Made by a program: the position numbers and the translations under genes. A model generated the notes under the pieces. The model was given only the letters and a program-made list of their open reading frames with translations. It searched no databases and was not told where the DNA came from. DNA of 64,000 nt from contig CM053249.1 in the NCBI GenBank assembly GCA_028583405.1, positions 33,702,808 through 33,766,807 on the forward strand, given 5' to 3'. The DNA is from Pogonophryne albipinna (Eukaryota > Chordata > Actinopteri > Perciformes > Artedidraconidae). How positions within the stretch are numbered: position 1 is the first letter of the stretch; every line of letters starts with the position of its first letter. This document shows positions 48,656 to 59,865 of this stretch, in pieces.

Positions 48656-49070
48656 ATCTCTCATATATACAAAAACACGATGACGGAATGTATCCCCTGC
48701 TGTTTAAAACATTTTAATTCAGGAATTAGGAATCATATCGATAAAGAAAAGTAAAGGTGGTTCTATGATTAGATAATATCACTGAATGTCTTGAGTGTAG
48801 CTTAGTCTCTTGGAAATTGGCATGAGAACCAGAGGTTTGTCGGTTCAAGTCCCAGAATGAAACCCCACACTTCTCCCTGGCTGCTGTATAATAGCTGCTA
48901 ATCCTAATAGGACAAAAGCAGAGACTAAGTGTCCATATATTTGAGTAAATAGGAATTCATTTCTATCCTTCAGAGAAAGTAAGAAAATTTTTCGAGACAT
49001 TTGACTTATTGCCTTCCCATATCAAAATAGTAAACCAGGAGAGAAGATGCAGAATAGTCAGAGAAATATG
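48607..49070 (+). repeat. Direct duplication, copy 1
   Basis: About 0.46 kb that recurs at 49965-50450 in the same orientation with only scattered differences. This copy lacks two short stretches present in copy 2 (cctgca near 50295 and about 20 bp near 50336-50356). It contains a tRNA-like SINE head. Confidence 0.9.
48790..48970 (+). mobile_element. tRNA-derived SINE-like segment
   Basis: tagcttagtctcttgg (A-box like, 48799-48814) and ggttcaagtcc (B box, 48842-48852) at near-tRNA spacing, followed by unrelated sequence. No cloverleaf-competent tRNA gene. The copy at 50150-50330 is identical in this part. Confidence 0.5.
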
Positions 49071-49964
49071 TTAGAATAGGTACAATTCATGTACTGTAAA
49101 CGCATGGGGTGGTTTCTATCTCTATCGGAATATCAATTTGACCCACCGTGTATAAACATAATGCAACAAAATATGTCCAAGTAGTATTTGCAGCACAGTT
49201 ATACATATTATTTATAAAAACTGTTGTTTGAATAATACATCTTTGCAACAGATGTCACTTGAATGTCCTCATTTATGAATCAGATCCTTTTTTTAGGTAA
49301 CTTTTTCCACTTCCTGTGGATTTGTGTAATGTGTTGTGATCCCTGGTTTTTACACTGCATTAGTGAGACAGCTGCCAATCCCTGGGCTCCACACAAGTCA
49401 CATCACTCTGGCCAAATTTCACTATGAGTTAATATGGGACCAACTGAAATTGGTGTCACCATTTTATCTAAATCCGATTCATTGAGTTTAGGTCCCGAAA
49501 CCCAACAGTCATAACTTATGCCATACAGACTAATACAATCTTGTGCATAACCCTGCTATGTGCAATATACACTCTTTTGAATTCTACTTTTGTTAATCTG
49601 AATTCTACATCACTCAGCAAAAATCATTACATACAATCTCAACGTTATGTTCACTTTTAAAATGCTGTTCCTTACTTTAACCATAGAGTATAGTGTATGT
49701 ATTTGTCTTTATAATTTGCTAACGTGTGCTTTTCTCTATATTTAATACTGTATGTTGGCTTACTTTTTAGACATTGGATTGCCTTTTATCTGCCTGTCAC
49801 TTTTGCTGTCTCACTCTCAAATGTCCCTGATGCGGAACTAATAGAGAATTTTTGATTATAATTAAAGTAAGAAATTAAATTAAGTATACACTCTAGACTA
49901 GATGTATATCTATATACAAAATCACAAACATTTGAACTATGTAAAGAAATTACTCAAATAATTA
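49071..49964. other. No gene recognised
   Basis: Spacer between the two duplicated blocks. AT-rich, no termini or coding. Confidence 0.35.
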
Positions 49965-50450
49965 AAAACATGTGTGATATTGGGCTATATAAATAAACAT
50001 TGATTGATTGATTGAATCTCTCATATATAAAAAAAACACGATGACGGAATGTATCCCCTGCTGTTTAAAACATTTTAATTCAGGAATTAGGAATCCTATC
50101 GATAAAGAAAAGTAAAGGTGGTTCTATGATTAGATAATATCACTGAATGTCTTGAGTGTAGCTTAGTCTCTTGGAAATTGGCATGAGAACCAGAGGTTTG
50201 TCGGTTCAAGTCCCAGAATGAAACCCCACACTTCTCCCTGGCTGCTGTATAATAGCTGCTAATCCTAATAGGACAAAAGCAGAGACTAAATGTCCCTGCA
50301 TATATTTGAGTAAATAGGAATTAATTTCTATCCTTCACCTCCTCATATTAATGTAGAGAAAGTAAGAAAGATGTTCGAGACATTTGACTTATTGGCTTCC
50401 CATATCAAAATAGTAAACCAGGAGAGAAGATGCAGAATAGTCAGAGAAAG
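49965..50450 (+). repeat. Direct duplication, copy 2
   Basis: Matches 48607-49070, including the final 45 bp of the LINE tail, the SINE-like head and unique sequence to cagaatagtcagagaaa. Because the match includes a LINE tail plus downstream DNA, it is a segmental duplication and not two insertions. It lies 226 bp upstream of the gabrr exon. Confidence 0.9.
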
Positions 50451-50675
50451 ATGTTCAGGTTCTTTCAACGATTGAAGTATAGGCAATACCAAAGAGCAAC
50501 TGAATATCAGGCAGACTTTCATATCCTATTGAAGATTTATTGAAAAGAGCCATAACCTGCTTGCTGCGGTCAGGTTTTATTGGAAGGAAATTAAATGTCT
50601 AAAGCACTCCACTGTGATCTGAGTGGGAGAAGGTGGCCCAATGTTCTAATCTTCTTTATGCTCTTTGTGTTGCAG

Positions 50676-50743
50676 GACCTGCCATCCCTGTGGGAGTGGA
50701 CGTTCAGGTGGAGAGCTTAGACAGCATCTCTGAGGTTGATATG
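50676..50743 (+). CDS. gabrr: GABA-A receptor rho subunit, 68-bp internal exon
   Basis: A 68-bp open segment preceded by a pyrimidine-rich ctttgtgttgcag acceptor and followed by a gtaagaaa donor. The first two bases complete a Gly codon and 22 codons follow, including PVGVDVQVESLDSISEVDM. This is the start of the extracellular ligand-binding domain of rho subunits (GABA-gated chloride channels, prominent in retina). GABA-A family genes share a small exon of just this size here. VQVESLDSISEVDM fits rho1 or rho2 better than rho3 or alpha/beta/gamma subunits. Intron phase is 1 upstream and 0 downstream. Neighbouring exons are not found in the window, so both introns are long and rich in transposons. 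Confidence 0.92.
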
Positions 50744-51079
50744 GTAAGAAAGCCTGTGTTTATTAAACCTTTCTAGAATTATTTGTGTATTTTACTTTTT
50801 ATATCTTCGTTTCTTTGTTGGAGGAGCTTGGGATTGCCAACACCTACACTGAAGCTTTTGTGCATAATATGCCAATTCAACTTTTGGATCTTTGAGAGCT
50901 GTATACAATGTGGCGGAACTTTAAAGATGATGCAGGTCATAGTATGAGACCTGCGATACACTTGCATTAATTGACATGAATCCCATTGAGAGTTATTCAT
51001 TAAATAATACGTTATGGAATATATGTATAACTTGTGGGACAGCATCAGAGGTGAGGACTCGAGTCACATGATATATCAA

Positions 51080-52130
51080 CAGTTTAGGTGAAAATGTGGA
51101 TGAAGCTACTTTACATTTTTATGCGGATGATACCGTGATGTACTGTGCAGGTCCCTCCATTAAGGAGGGTGATGTTAAATTACAGGCTGTTTTTAACATT
51201 ATTCAGACTCAGCTCGCTGAGCTTAAGCTTCTTTTAAATGTTGATAAAACCAAGGTAATGCTCTTTTCAAAAGCCAAAAAGACACCGGAGACCACTTTGG
51301 ATATTGTAACTATGCAAGGACAAGTACTCAAAGTGGTTACCTGTTATAAATACCTTGGTATCTGGCTTGATGATTGTCTTACTTTTAAACTTCATGTCAA
51401 TAACCTGCTTAAAAAGCTGAGGGTTAGACTAGGTTTCTTTTTCAGAAACAAGTCCTGTTTCTCACTTGAGGCCAGGAAAAGGCTCTGTGACCTTTTTACC
51501 TGTGCTGGACTATGGTGATTTGTTGTATATGAATGCACCTGCCTATTGTCTGAACAAGTTAGATGCCGCCTATCACAGCGCACTGAGATTTGTCACAAAT
51601 TGTAAAGCACTTACTCATCACTGTACCCTGTATGCCAAGGCAGGTTTGCCATCACTTACTGTAAAGAGGCTTAGTCATTGGTAGGCTACACGTTTATTTA
51701 TAAAGCTTTGTTGGGTAAACTCCCGTATTATATCTGCTCTCTGATAACACAGAGAGTTGGAAGCAGCTATTTGTCTGAGATCGCATGATGTAGTATTGTT
51801 AGATGTGCCAAGAGCAAGGACTGTCTTAGGTAAGACAGCTTTTACGGCGCAGCTCCACTTGCTTGAACAATCTTCAGCAAGAATTGAAACTGAGCAATCT
51901 CATTCCTCTGCATGTTTTTAAAGCTAGGCTAAATGAAATGCTTGTTGATACTATGGGCACTTGTAAATGTCTATAACTAGGTTAATGTATCCTGTAAATA
52001 TAATGTATGATGTCCTTTATTGTTTTATGTTTCATGTGGAACCTATATGCTGCAGGTCTCCCTTGAAAAAGAGATCTATGATCTCAATGGGACCAATCTG
52101 GTTAAATAAAGGTTTGAAATGAAATGAAAT
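51080..52130 (+). pseudogene. Non-LTR reverse transcriptase fragment
   Basis: The open part 51096-51518 has the YADD box (HFYADDTVMYC, residues 7-17), LLLNVDKTKVMLFSK, KYLGIWLDDCLTFKLHV and FRNKSCFSLEARKRL. A frameshift near 51495 leads to PVLDYGDLLYMNAPAYC and HHCTLYAKAGLPSL, then decay. The 3' end is ctggttaaataaaggttt with a (gaaat)n tail at 52095-52130. 5'-truncated. Clade not assigned. Confidence 0.8.
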
Positions 52131-52417
52131 GATGACTTGACTCGTGCCAGACTCGAGTCGCATATTTTTTGACTTGAGACTTGCTTGACTAACATTGATA
52201 AAAGACTTGACTTGACTTTGACTTGGTATTCATGACTTGAGACATGACTTAAGCTTGAGACAGATGACTTGAAAGGACTTGACTGTTTAAAATTAAATAT
52301 TTGCGTTTGTTTTTGTAGTGAGATATTACGTTTAGTTTTTTCGAAACGTGATTGGGTGATTATAGCGCCATGCAAGCAAACCTGGCAACCCACTAGAAGG
52401 CAGGAGTCTCAGTTAAC

Positions 52418-52596
52418 ATGGCAGCGGCTAGCGTTACTCCAAAAATAGTGAAGTTTGGATTCAAGGATTATGTTGTCGATGACGGTAATAAGAAGAGAAC
52501 AGCGGTATGCAGGGTCTGCAGCATAAAGATCAGTGACACGACCACCACAACATCCAACTTCATTCGTCACTACAAAAAAACCACAGAGAAAGGTGC
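52418..52596 (+). pseudogene. BED zinc-finger first exon of a hAT transposase
   Basis: ATG at 52418; MAAASVTPKIVKFGFKDYV, then AVCRVCSIKISDTTTTTSNF and IRHYKK. It has the BED finger spacing (CxxC, then the TSNF.RH stretch), although the usual second zinc-binding His is replaced near KKTTEK. A ggtgcgtg donor-like site at about 52592 ends the exon. The rest of the transposase is absent from the element. Confidence 0.8.
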
Positions 52597-52692
52597 GTGC
52601 ATGTGTTAGCTAGAAAGCTAACGTTAAGTTTAAGCTACGTTAGACTTGATTTCAAATCGATTAAGCAAAGAGAAGACAAAACGGTAAATGAA

Positions 52693-53042
52693 CACTAGAA
52701 CCGCCAAGGGATTCATTTGTACTAACCCTGATACTGACGGGCTGTCAGCAGGGGGAGAGAGAGAGAGGAAAAGAGATGCCTCGTTTATTTTCCCTGTGTT
52801 ATTATCAGAAGTTACTGTAAACTGTTGAATAATGTAGTTCATCTACTTTTAGTTGTTTGTTTAAATGTTTTAATTATGTTGTTTTTGTTTGTAGAAGTAG
52901 TTTGAAGCAATATCAAAATGAACCCAATTAAGTGAGTTTTAAATCGTCCTACTTAGTTTATAAGGAAATTATGAAGAGGAACAAATGAAATGATTTGAAA
53001 ATGATATCTATGTAGGTGCTGACGCTGTTGGCGGTTCTAGTG
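52693..53042. mobile_element. piggyBac-like MITE
   Basis: 350 bp, CACTAGAACCGCCA to TGGCGGTTCTAGTG, right TTAA intact (53043-53046), left mutated to TGAA. Same family termini as 31413-31606 but an unrelated interior, so a different subfamily. Confidence 0.85.
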
Positions 53043-53331
53043 TTAACAGACATTTAAGTTAAATATGTGTAATGGCAAATGCAATATATGATTTTCTTAC
53101 CTGGAAAACAGACTTTTTGAACAGACTTTTTGAGTCCTAGCTATATTGTCTGCAGTTCTAGGGTTAATATTAATCTAATATGATTGTCATCGGTCTAAAT
53201 TAGATTTCAAATGATTAACTGTGTATGTAATGAAGATCATACTGTGGGTTGAATCCGTTTTCATAACCACTGTCTTTTAACTGATTTAAATGTGGAAACT
53301 GGGCTTATTCATCAGAATTTTGTATGACTTG

Positions 53332-54524
53332 CAGTGTGAGAAAAAGTTTTTAGAGAGTACTTGTCCATGGACAAGTGAGTTTGTCAATTTACTTGTCCGA
53401 ATGCATTTTTCACTTGTCCAGAATGGACAAAAATTGGGGCCACTGGAATCTTCTTCTTCGCCATCGTATTTTACATTTTCCCACGGTTTTTACGACAATA
53501 ACGTAAGTGAGCGGTAAGATTTTACTGCATCACACATAGGGTTGGGTATCGTTTCGATTTTTTCGATTCCGGTTCTTTGAGAGGGTAAAAATAAGTCCCA
53601 TGACAAACTGGGAGAAAAATATATTTATGAAAACATTAAGTCAAATCTGTATTCCTATTTACAAATCACTTCATACTGTTTAATTTCTTACGGTTATTGA
53701 ATACAATTATATAAAAATAATCTCTTTAATAATTGTTTAGTTAGTTCTAAGTGGTGCAGTTTGAGAATGTACAATTGGCCCAGTCTCCTCTGATGTTACA
53801 CTGCAACCTGCCTGTGAGACAGAGTCCAACCACACATGTCCAACACATAGGCCTAATAATAATAATACATTATATGTATAGCCTACACATGTCCTGCAAT
53901 ACACATGCTGCAGCTGCCCAGCTGCTCACTGTTTGTAAAAGTAAATAAATATTATTTTCATTTCAATAATGTACTTTCTATACCCTGCTTCATAAACAAT
54001 ACTGACATACCTGTGCTCCTCCGAGTCTGGGGGTCCGGGGATGTGAGGACAGAGTGAGGACAAAGACAGGGAGGCTGCTTTACTTCATAAAGGAAATGGT
54101 GGTCAATATTAACAACATAGGAGCTAAAACGCTGATTTTGCTCACGACTGACTGACTGACTGAGATGCAGCGATCAGCTGATACGGAGCAGAGAGAGAGA
54201 GCTGCGGTACGCGGGGCTCGGCCTCCGCCCCCTGTCCTCACAACTCTTATTAATCCCGGTCTAACTGTACAGAAAGCAGCGAGATGCATTTCCTTAGGAA
54301 TCGACAAGCAGAACCGAAACTAACATTTCTAAACGAACAATGGCGGACACGTACAATTTGCGAATTAGTTCTGCCTTTTGTAAACTGAATTTATCAATAA
54401 TTTGTCAATAAATCAGGGCGAAAAACGTCACTTGTCCGCCGGACAAGTCAATTGAAAGATCTACTTGTCCGATATTGTAAATAACACGTCCCGGACGGTG
54501 GGACGTGTACTTTTTCGCACACTG
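53332..54524. mobile_element. hAT-like element, CAGTGTG.GAAAAAGT termini
   Basis: Left CAGTGTGAGAAAAAGT, right inverse of CAGTGTGCGAAAAAGT. Both subterminal regions are full of acttgtcc/ggacaagt words (53360-53425, 54430-54470). Surrounding tgacttg repeats blur the target duplication. No transposase is seen. Confidence 0.7.
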
Positions 54525-54637
54525 ACTTGACTTGACTTGCTTGACTCTCACCACAGTGACTTGGGACTTGCTTGATACTTGTAGGTCAAGACTTGAGACT
54601 TGCACATGTAGGACTTACTCCCACCTCTGGACAGCAT

Positions 54638-55664
54638 TATCTCCTTTCCTTTCCTAAAGGATGGTCCAGTGTATACTATGCTAGAGGAGATAGCAAAGGA
54701 AGCATTTAGGCTCCTTTCCTATCATATAAAGGATTCTAACAGCTCCTAGCATGGCTAGCAGCTAGAGACTTCCGGGTCATTTCACTCCGTTGAAAAAGAT
54801 ATTCGACCACAATCCTGGAGGTTCCCACCTGAGGATGTGTGTGTGCAGTTCGATTGACGTCAGTTAACTGGAGCCATAACAGGCTTTAATTAATGAGTCA
54901 CATCTCAAAATCTATGTAACAACCGGTCATTATGTGTCTTTGTTGCTGTGGTCTTTACCGTTTTCTAATGCTTTCAAGGCTAGATGTCTTGCAGATAGAA
55001 TGGTGATGACACTTCAGTTAATTACATTTTCTATCTTGAAGTGACTTCTACTCACAGCAACTGATGTTTTTATTCCGGTAGATTTTTGTCTCCTGGGCTG
55101 TTGTACTTTTAGAATCTACGTCCAGTGGATGTGTAGGATCTATAGTTTGATAGATATTATGGAGATTATTTGAGGTCTCGCCAGGAGAACGTGTATACTA
55201 CGTCCTTCCCCCTATTAATTTCTATTGACGGCAGCGTCCATGTAAAGTTGGCGTCAACCCTCACGGGGTGAAAACAGTATTTCCGGTCTCGAAGTTTTCA
55301 TAATAAAACCGGAAGTATTCCCCTCACTGTCAAATGATTTTACAGTGATATCTGCAGTACTCATCCACTAAAAAACATCAGTTTATCCTTGTTAATTATA
55401 CAACATTGATTGGTTTAAATGGTGTGCAATGCTTTTGTGTTTTTCCCCTTCGATTTGGAGAAACAAATAGTTTTTTCGGAGTTTAGGATGGCCGAAGACA
55501 CTACACTACCCATAATCCTCAGCTATCGTTTGGGACTTCACCATCCGCTGTGCTTGACAAACCCTGTGATTAGTCCTCAAGCTCTGTGATTGGATGTTGG
55601 AGTGGCAGCGTGCCAAGGTTACGCCGAGCGTCAAACAGCTCTTTGAAATGGAATGACGCCCTTA
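54638..55664. other. No gene recognised
   Basis: Contains a possible MITE (55190-55330; ggcagcgtccatgtaaagt) but no confirmed ends. No coding frame. Confidence 0.35.
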
Positions 55665-55946
55665 TAGGGGTGTAACGGTACACATACCGAAATTATTCGG
55701 TACGGGCCCTTCGGTTCGGTACACGTGTACCGAACAAATATAACGTTAAACGTAAAAAATTGAGAACGTGAACAACTTTTTGGAAGTAATCTCAGGTGCT
55801 GCATCGCAGCATTCAGAGTAATTTGCTCACATTTGGTTCAACGCGTCATAGAGCGAGCAGGTCATTTCATTGGACGAGAGGCATACTATGAGAGCTGGTC
55901 ACAGGGATGCATTCAAATTTAGTCAGTAATTTGAGGAACTGTCGAA

Positions 55947-56430
55947 ATGGCGAACGCAGATAAAGTTGAGCTCGAAAATCCTCCAGCATCATTGAAGTCT
56001 CCGGTTTGGGAACATTTTGGTTTCGCAGTTACGTACAAGGATGACGGACAAAAACAGGTGGACCGAACCAAAGCTGTTTGTCGGCATTGTTCAACTAAAA
56101 TTGATTACGCGGCTGGCAATACATCAAACTTGCACACTCATTTGAAAAGGCATCACCCGAACGTGAATATCACCGGTACCAAAAGAAAAAAGACTGAAGT
56201 GCAAACCCAACTCCCGCTAGCATTTAAGCCTCCAACAAAGTTCAGACCGAGCCAAAGCTATTACAAACGCCAAATATCCTTATGTTGCCATGTTAGCAAA
56301 GCGCTACCTGGCTGTATCTGCTACCTCTGTCCCTAGCGAGAGGGTGTTCTCCACAGCAGGAGACATTGTTAGTGCCAGCAGATCTGCCCTTTCGGCAAGC
56401 AATGTGGACAAGTTCATTTTTCTTTAAAAA
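55947..56430 (+). pseudogene. ZBED1-like hAT transposase, core deleted
   Basis: From ATG 55947: MANADKVELENPPASL, then the BED finger with aromatic WEHFGF, AVCRHCSTKI and NTSNLHTHLKRHH (complete CxxC...HxxxH). After about residue 95 the sequence jumps, one base out of frame, to NAKYPYVAMLAKRYLAV, SATSVPSERVFSTAGDIVS and SASNVDKFIFL, the hAT dimerisation region. The catalytic RNase H core (about 450 residues in intact relatives) is missing. Confidence 0.9.
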
Positions 56431-56477
56431 ACATGAAAATACAATGACAAGCAAGTCATAATGTCAAACTGGCTGCT

Positions 56478-56790
56478 TAGGTACTAGTACAGTACAGTTC
56501 AAATACAGATTATTTCAGTTAATCGAAATGCTGCACCTTAATGTTTATTTTATTATATTTTATATTTATTTGAGTGAATATATTATTCACAGTTTAATAA
56601 TAATTAAAAACCCAAAACTAATAGTTTATGTTTTGTGAGTACTAGTACAGTAAAGTTCAAATACAGATTATTTCAGTTCATCGAAATGCTGCACCTTAAT
56701 GTTTATTTTATTATATTTTGTATTTATTTGAGTGAATACATTATTCACAGTTTAATAAAAATAAAAAAAATATTTTATGTTTTGTGATAA
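56478..56790 (+). repeat. Tandem 155-bp duplication in hAT 3' UTR
   Basis: 56483-56637 and 56638-56790 are direct copies beginning gtactagtacagta.agttc and ending tttatgttttgtga, nearly identical. They lie between the transposase stop and the right terminus. Confidence 0.9.
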
Positions 56791-57302
56791 TTTTTTCTGC
56801 TGTACCGAAAACGTACCGAACCGTGACCTAAAACCCGAGGTACGCACCGAACTGAAATGTTTGTGAACTGTTACACCCCTACTATCCATGGCACACTATC
56901 CAAAACAGGACTCGAACGTGTCCACGCCCCCCAGAACTACACATGCTGGCTATTATGTTTAGCAACATGTTCTATGGCACGTCTCTACTGGGAATTGTAG
57001 TTTTAAAATACGTTTTCTTATTTCCCATTATTAGAAGTTGCCATTATTAAACTGTGTACATCCCTGGAGGTTTAGGGGATGGGAAACACATTGGCGTTAT
57101 CAAATTTAAAACATATAATTAATACATGTGTGAAAATTGCTTGTGTCCATTATGGGCAGCATTAATATATACCCACATGACAGCTAAGGTCAGAAGAGCT
57201 TTATTTAATAGCTGGTCTTATATAAGCCTTGAAACATGCACTTGCCAAGGTTCAGAGGCACATTTTGCAAATATGGCAGTAGCCATCGATCATATTCGAT
57301 CA

Positions 57303-57355
57303 TATCTTATAAGATAAGATATACTTTATTGATCCCAAGTCTGGAAATGTTTTTG
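57303..57355 (-). repeat. LINE 3' tail fragment
   Basis: Plus strand cttataagataagatatact followed by ttattgatccc is the inverse of a typical fish LINE 3' end. No coding. Confidence 0.5.
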
Positions 57356-57446
57356 TTATAGAAGCATGTACAACATGCAATTTATTGTTACTTTGTAATT
57401 ATACTCCACTACAATTCAGAGGTTAACCTGGTATTGTTACTCCACT

Positions 57447-58930
57447 CTGGGGCGCGGGAAGGGGGGTAATGATGGCGCTGCAGCACCCCCTAGCGGCAGG
57501 CAGGCGGAGCGGAGCACCCTTGTCTGCAAATGTATTTAATTTTAATTTTATATATATTTATTTCATTTCATTGTGCTTGAGATTATATTTTATATTATAT
57601 ATTATTATTCAAATGATAATTTAAAACTATATAATAAATTATTTTGCTTCAGAGAAGAAAAATAAAAAAGATGTGGAGAAAAAGTTTGTTGGTCGTTTTT
57701 AGTCGGCTACTTTTAACGTGACGCACAACAACACAAGTAACTGACATGACGCAAAAACGTATATCGGAATTTTTTCTCTCTTAAAACGCTAAATCTGCAA
57801 AAAATATTGAATTAGAAGATGCAGGGGCAGGACATTTGTCTACCACAACAACCACCAACGAGCACCAGCCTCCTAGCAGCAGCACCGAGCAAACTGGAAA
57901 ATTGGGACAGAGACCTTCGAGTGGTCATTTCAGAAAAGCTGGTTTACCCGGTGGAAATGGGTGCATTATGTCACGGAGAAAGACACCGTTCTTTGCTTCA
58001 CCTGCTGCAAAGCCATAGACAAGGGCGATTTCACGGGTTGTCTCCTCATATACAGCCCTTTTGCAGACACTGAAGATGCTTGAGCAAGACAAGACAGTCA
58101 GGGGAGATACTCTGGCAAAAGTATCTGGTCTATACAAACAAGCCACAAAAGCCAAAACATACTTTGGCCTTTTGAGCTGTGAGGCTCTTTTTGGACCATG
58201 CGAGACCGTAGCCAGAGCTCTCCAAAGTGAGAAGGCAAGTGCGAAGGGGGCACTGGAGTGTGTGAGTGCGTTACGACAGCGCATGCATGGACTGAGAGAA
58301 GATGGATTTATCCAGGAGATGACTGCCAAAGTGACTGCTTGTGCAGAAAGAAACAACGTGAAAATGCCCCTTCCTCCACGAACCAACAGAACCCCTGCCC
58401 GATTAAGAGATACGGAGGAGACAGAGGCCATCGTGACTGATGTAGGAGAGCAGCAGTGGCGGCGTGAGTTCTATGAGGCCATGGATCTTGTGACAACCGA
58501 GCTGGTTCGCCGATTCTACCAAGAAGGCCTACAAGTCGCTGCCCTGAGAGAGCAAACTGTCATCAATGCCGCAAACGGAGAATACTCAGGCATGAGGGAG
58601 ATCACTGCTGCACTGGTGCCCGATCAGTTCGATACATCTCACATTGCTGAGTAACCTCTCTAAGACAAAAGGACTCAAGACAGCTCAAGACGTTTGCAGG
58701 ATTCATCGGAGCACTGCATCCTCAAACCAGGGAACTGCTGATAGAAGTGGAAAAGTTGATCGAACTTTGTCTATGTCTACCTGTCTCTGCTGTTGAAACG
58801 ACTGACACACCTGGCCGTAATTCTTGATCGGATGGACATCCAGCCACTGATGAAAAGATTAATCGACAACAGCCCTGAAAGGAAGTCCACATTTGGGGTC
58901 TTCAAATAGGTAAAACATGCATTATTAATC
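57447..58930 (+). mobile_element. ZMYM1-type hAT, left part
   Basis: Starts CTGGGGCGCGGGAAGG with the ctgcagcaccccctagcggc block that is inverted at 9790-9844. A transposase pseudogene follows. The right terminus is not identified before DIRS sequence begins near 58960-59000, so the right end is approximate. Confidence 0.6.
57800..58920 (+). pseudogene. ZMYM1-type (TTF zinc finger) hAT transposase, frameshifted
   Basis: Across frames: KSWFTRWKWVHYVTEKDTV and LCFTCCKAIDKGDF (57930-58040), the TTF-type zinc finger. Next is a 197-codon open piece (58061-58654) with LPPRTNRTPARLRD and QQWRREFYEAMDLVTTELV, and last KLIELCLCLPVSAVETTD (58750-58805), the remains of the C-terminal dimerisation motif. 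The order matches ZMYM1-like transposases. The central catalytic region between finger and 58061 is deleted, and several frameshifts and stops are present. Confidence 0.75.
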
Positions 58931-59088
58931 ATTTTTGGTTATTTGCTGCCGCCATGCATAATCTGTATACTGGTCAATATCGTTATACGATAACCTTTGG
59001 TTCCGGCAGGCAGGAGGGTCCAGCACACAGGTCTGCACGGCTGGACTTCCCGGCGGTGATGACCCTGGCGGCTGACCGTGTAGGCTTA

Positions 59089-59686
59089 CGGAGCGTCCAC
59101 ACAGCAGCGTGCGTTGACGCTTGGCGGTGGGCGTGTCTGAAGCTTGGGGATTTTTTGCGAGCAACGCGACCAACAACCAATCACATGAATCTCCCGCCCC
59201 CGACATACAAAGCAATAGCAATGTTAAAACGAAGTAAACTGGATATAAAATCCCCAAACAGGCGAAAACCTACCAGTTTCACCCACTGTCTCTGCCACCT
59301 CCCTCCATGCCTCGCTCCTCCGGTTTGTATCCCAGTAGATGAACAGAGACTGATCATACAGCACCGGGTGATTCACTACCGCTATAATGAATTTTCCCTC
59401 CATTTTTTTAAATATGAGGAAATGACCTGCGTAGTCTCTCCCAGCATACACACGGTTTGATTGGCTAGCGCTTGTACTGGCAGATTTGCATAAACGGGAT
59501 TTCATTGGCTGACGCTTCTGCCGAGGCGCCAAGTTGAACATTGCTCAACTTTTGAAGCGAGCAATGCCAGCAACACTCCACGTCGCTTCCCAAAATGCAG
59601 TTCGGCTAAAAGTGACGTCACCCCATTCAAAGTGAATGGGCAGAAGCGTTGTAAGCTTCAACGCACGCCGCTGTGTGGACGAGCCG
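59089..59686 (-). mobile_element. PIF/Harbinger-like MITE, copy 2
   Basis: 598 bp, inverse orientation of 527-1126, flanked by TTA (59086-59088, 59687-59689), termini CGGAGCGTCCACACAGC and the inverse of CGGCTCGTCCACACAGC. Inserted into the DIRS RT/RNase H region. Confidence 0.88.
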
Positions 59687-59865
59687 TTACCGCTCCCCCC
59701 ACCGCAGGCGAGTGGATGCTTCACCCGGAGGTGGTGAAGCAGATCTGGGCTCAGTTTGTGAGAGCGGAAGTGGACCTGTTCGCCAGCCCGTGCTACAGCC
59801 ACTGTGCCCTGTGGTTCTCCATGGCTCTGAGCGGCGACCCGCCCTTGGGGGTGGACGCGTTTTGT

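Larger units (their letters stand above)
51046..54629 (+). mobile_element. hAT transposon with BED exon, CAGAGGTGAG termini
   Basis: 3,584 bp from CAGAGGTGAGGACTCGAG to the inverse of CAGAGGTGGGAGTAAGTCC. Exact 8-bp duplication GACAGCAT (51038-51045, 54630-54637). Subterminal gacttgacttg words resemble the hAT at 16542. It contains a BED-finger first exon (52418) but no further transposase exons. Nested inside are a LINE fragment, a piggyBac-like MITE and another hAT. It lies in the intron just after the gabrr exon. Confidence 0.92.
55665..56881 (+). mobile_element. BED-type hAT, internal deletion derivative
   Basis: 1,217 bp between TAGGGGTGTAACGGTAC and its inverse GTTACACCCCTA. Subterminal ccgaa/ttcggtac words are present at both ends. 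It keeps only the N-terminal BED exon and the C-terminal dimerisation segment. A clear 8-bp duplication is not visible. Confidence 0.8.

Noticed and set aside
48790..48870. Possible tRNA gene
   Set aside because: A- and B-box-like words are present but no acceptor stem or cloverleaf pairing; it fits a SINE head within a duplication.
58925..59460. 168-codon frame on the plus strand and mates on the minus strand (also 620-1060)
   Set aside because: They cross the DIRS/MITE junction or lie within a non-coding Harbinger-like MITE present twice.
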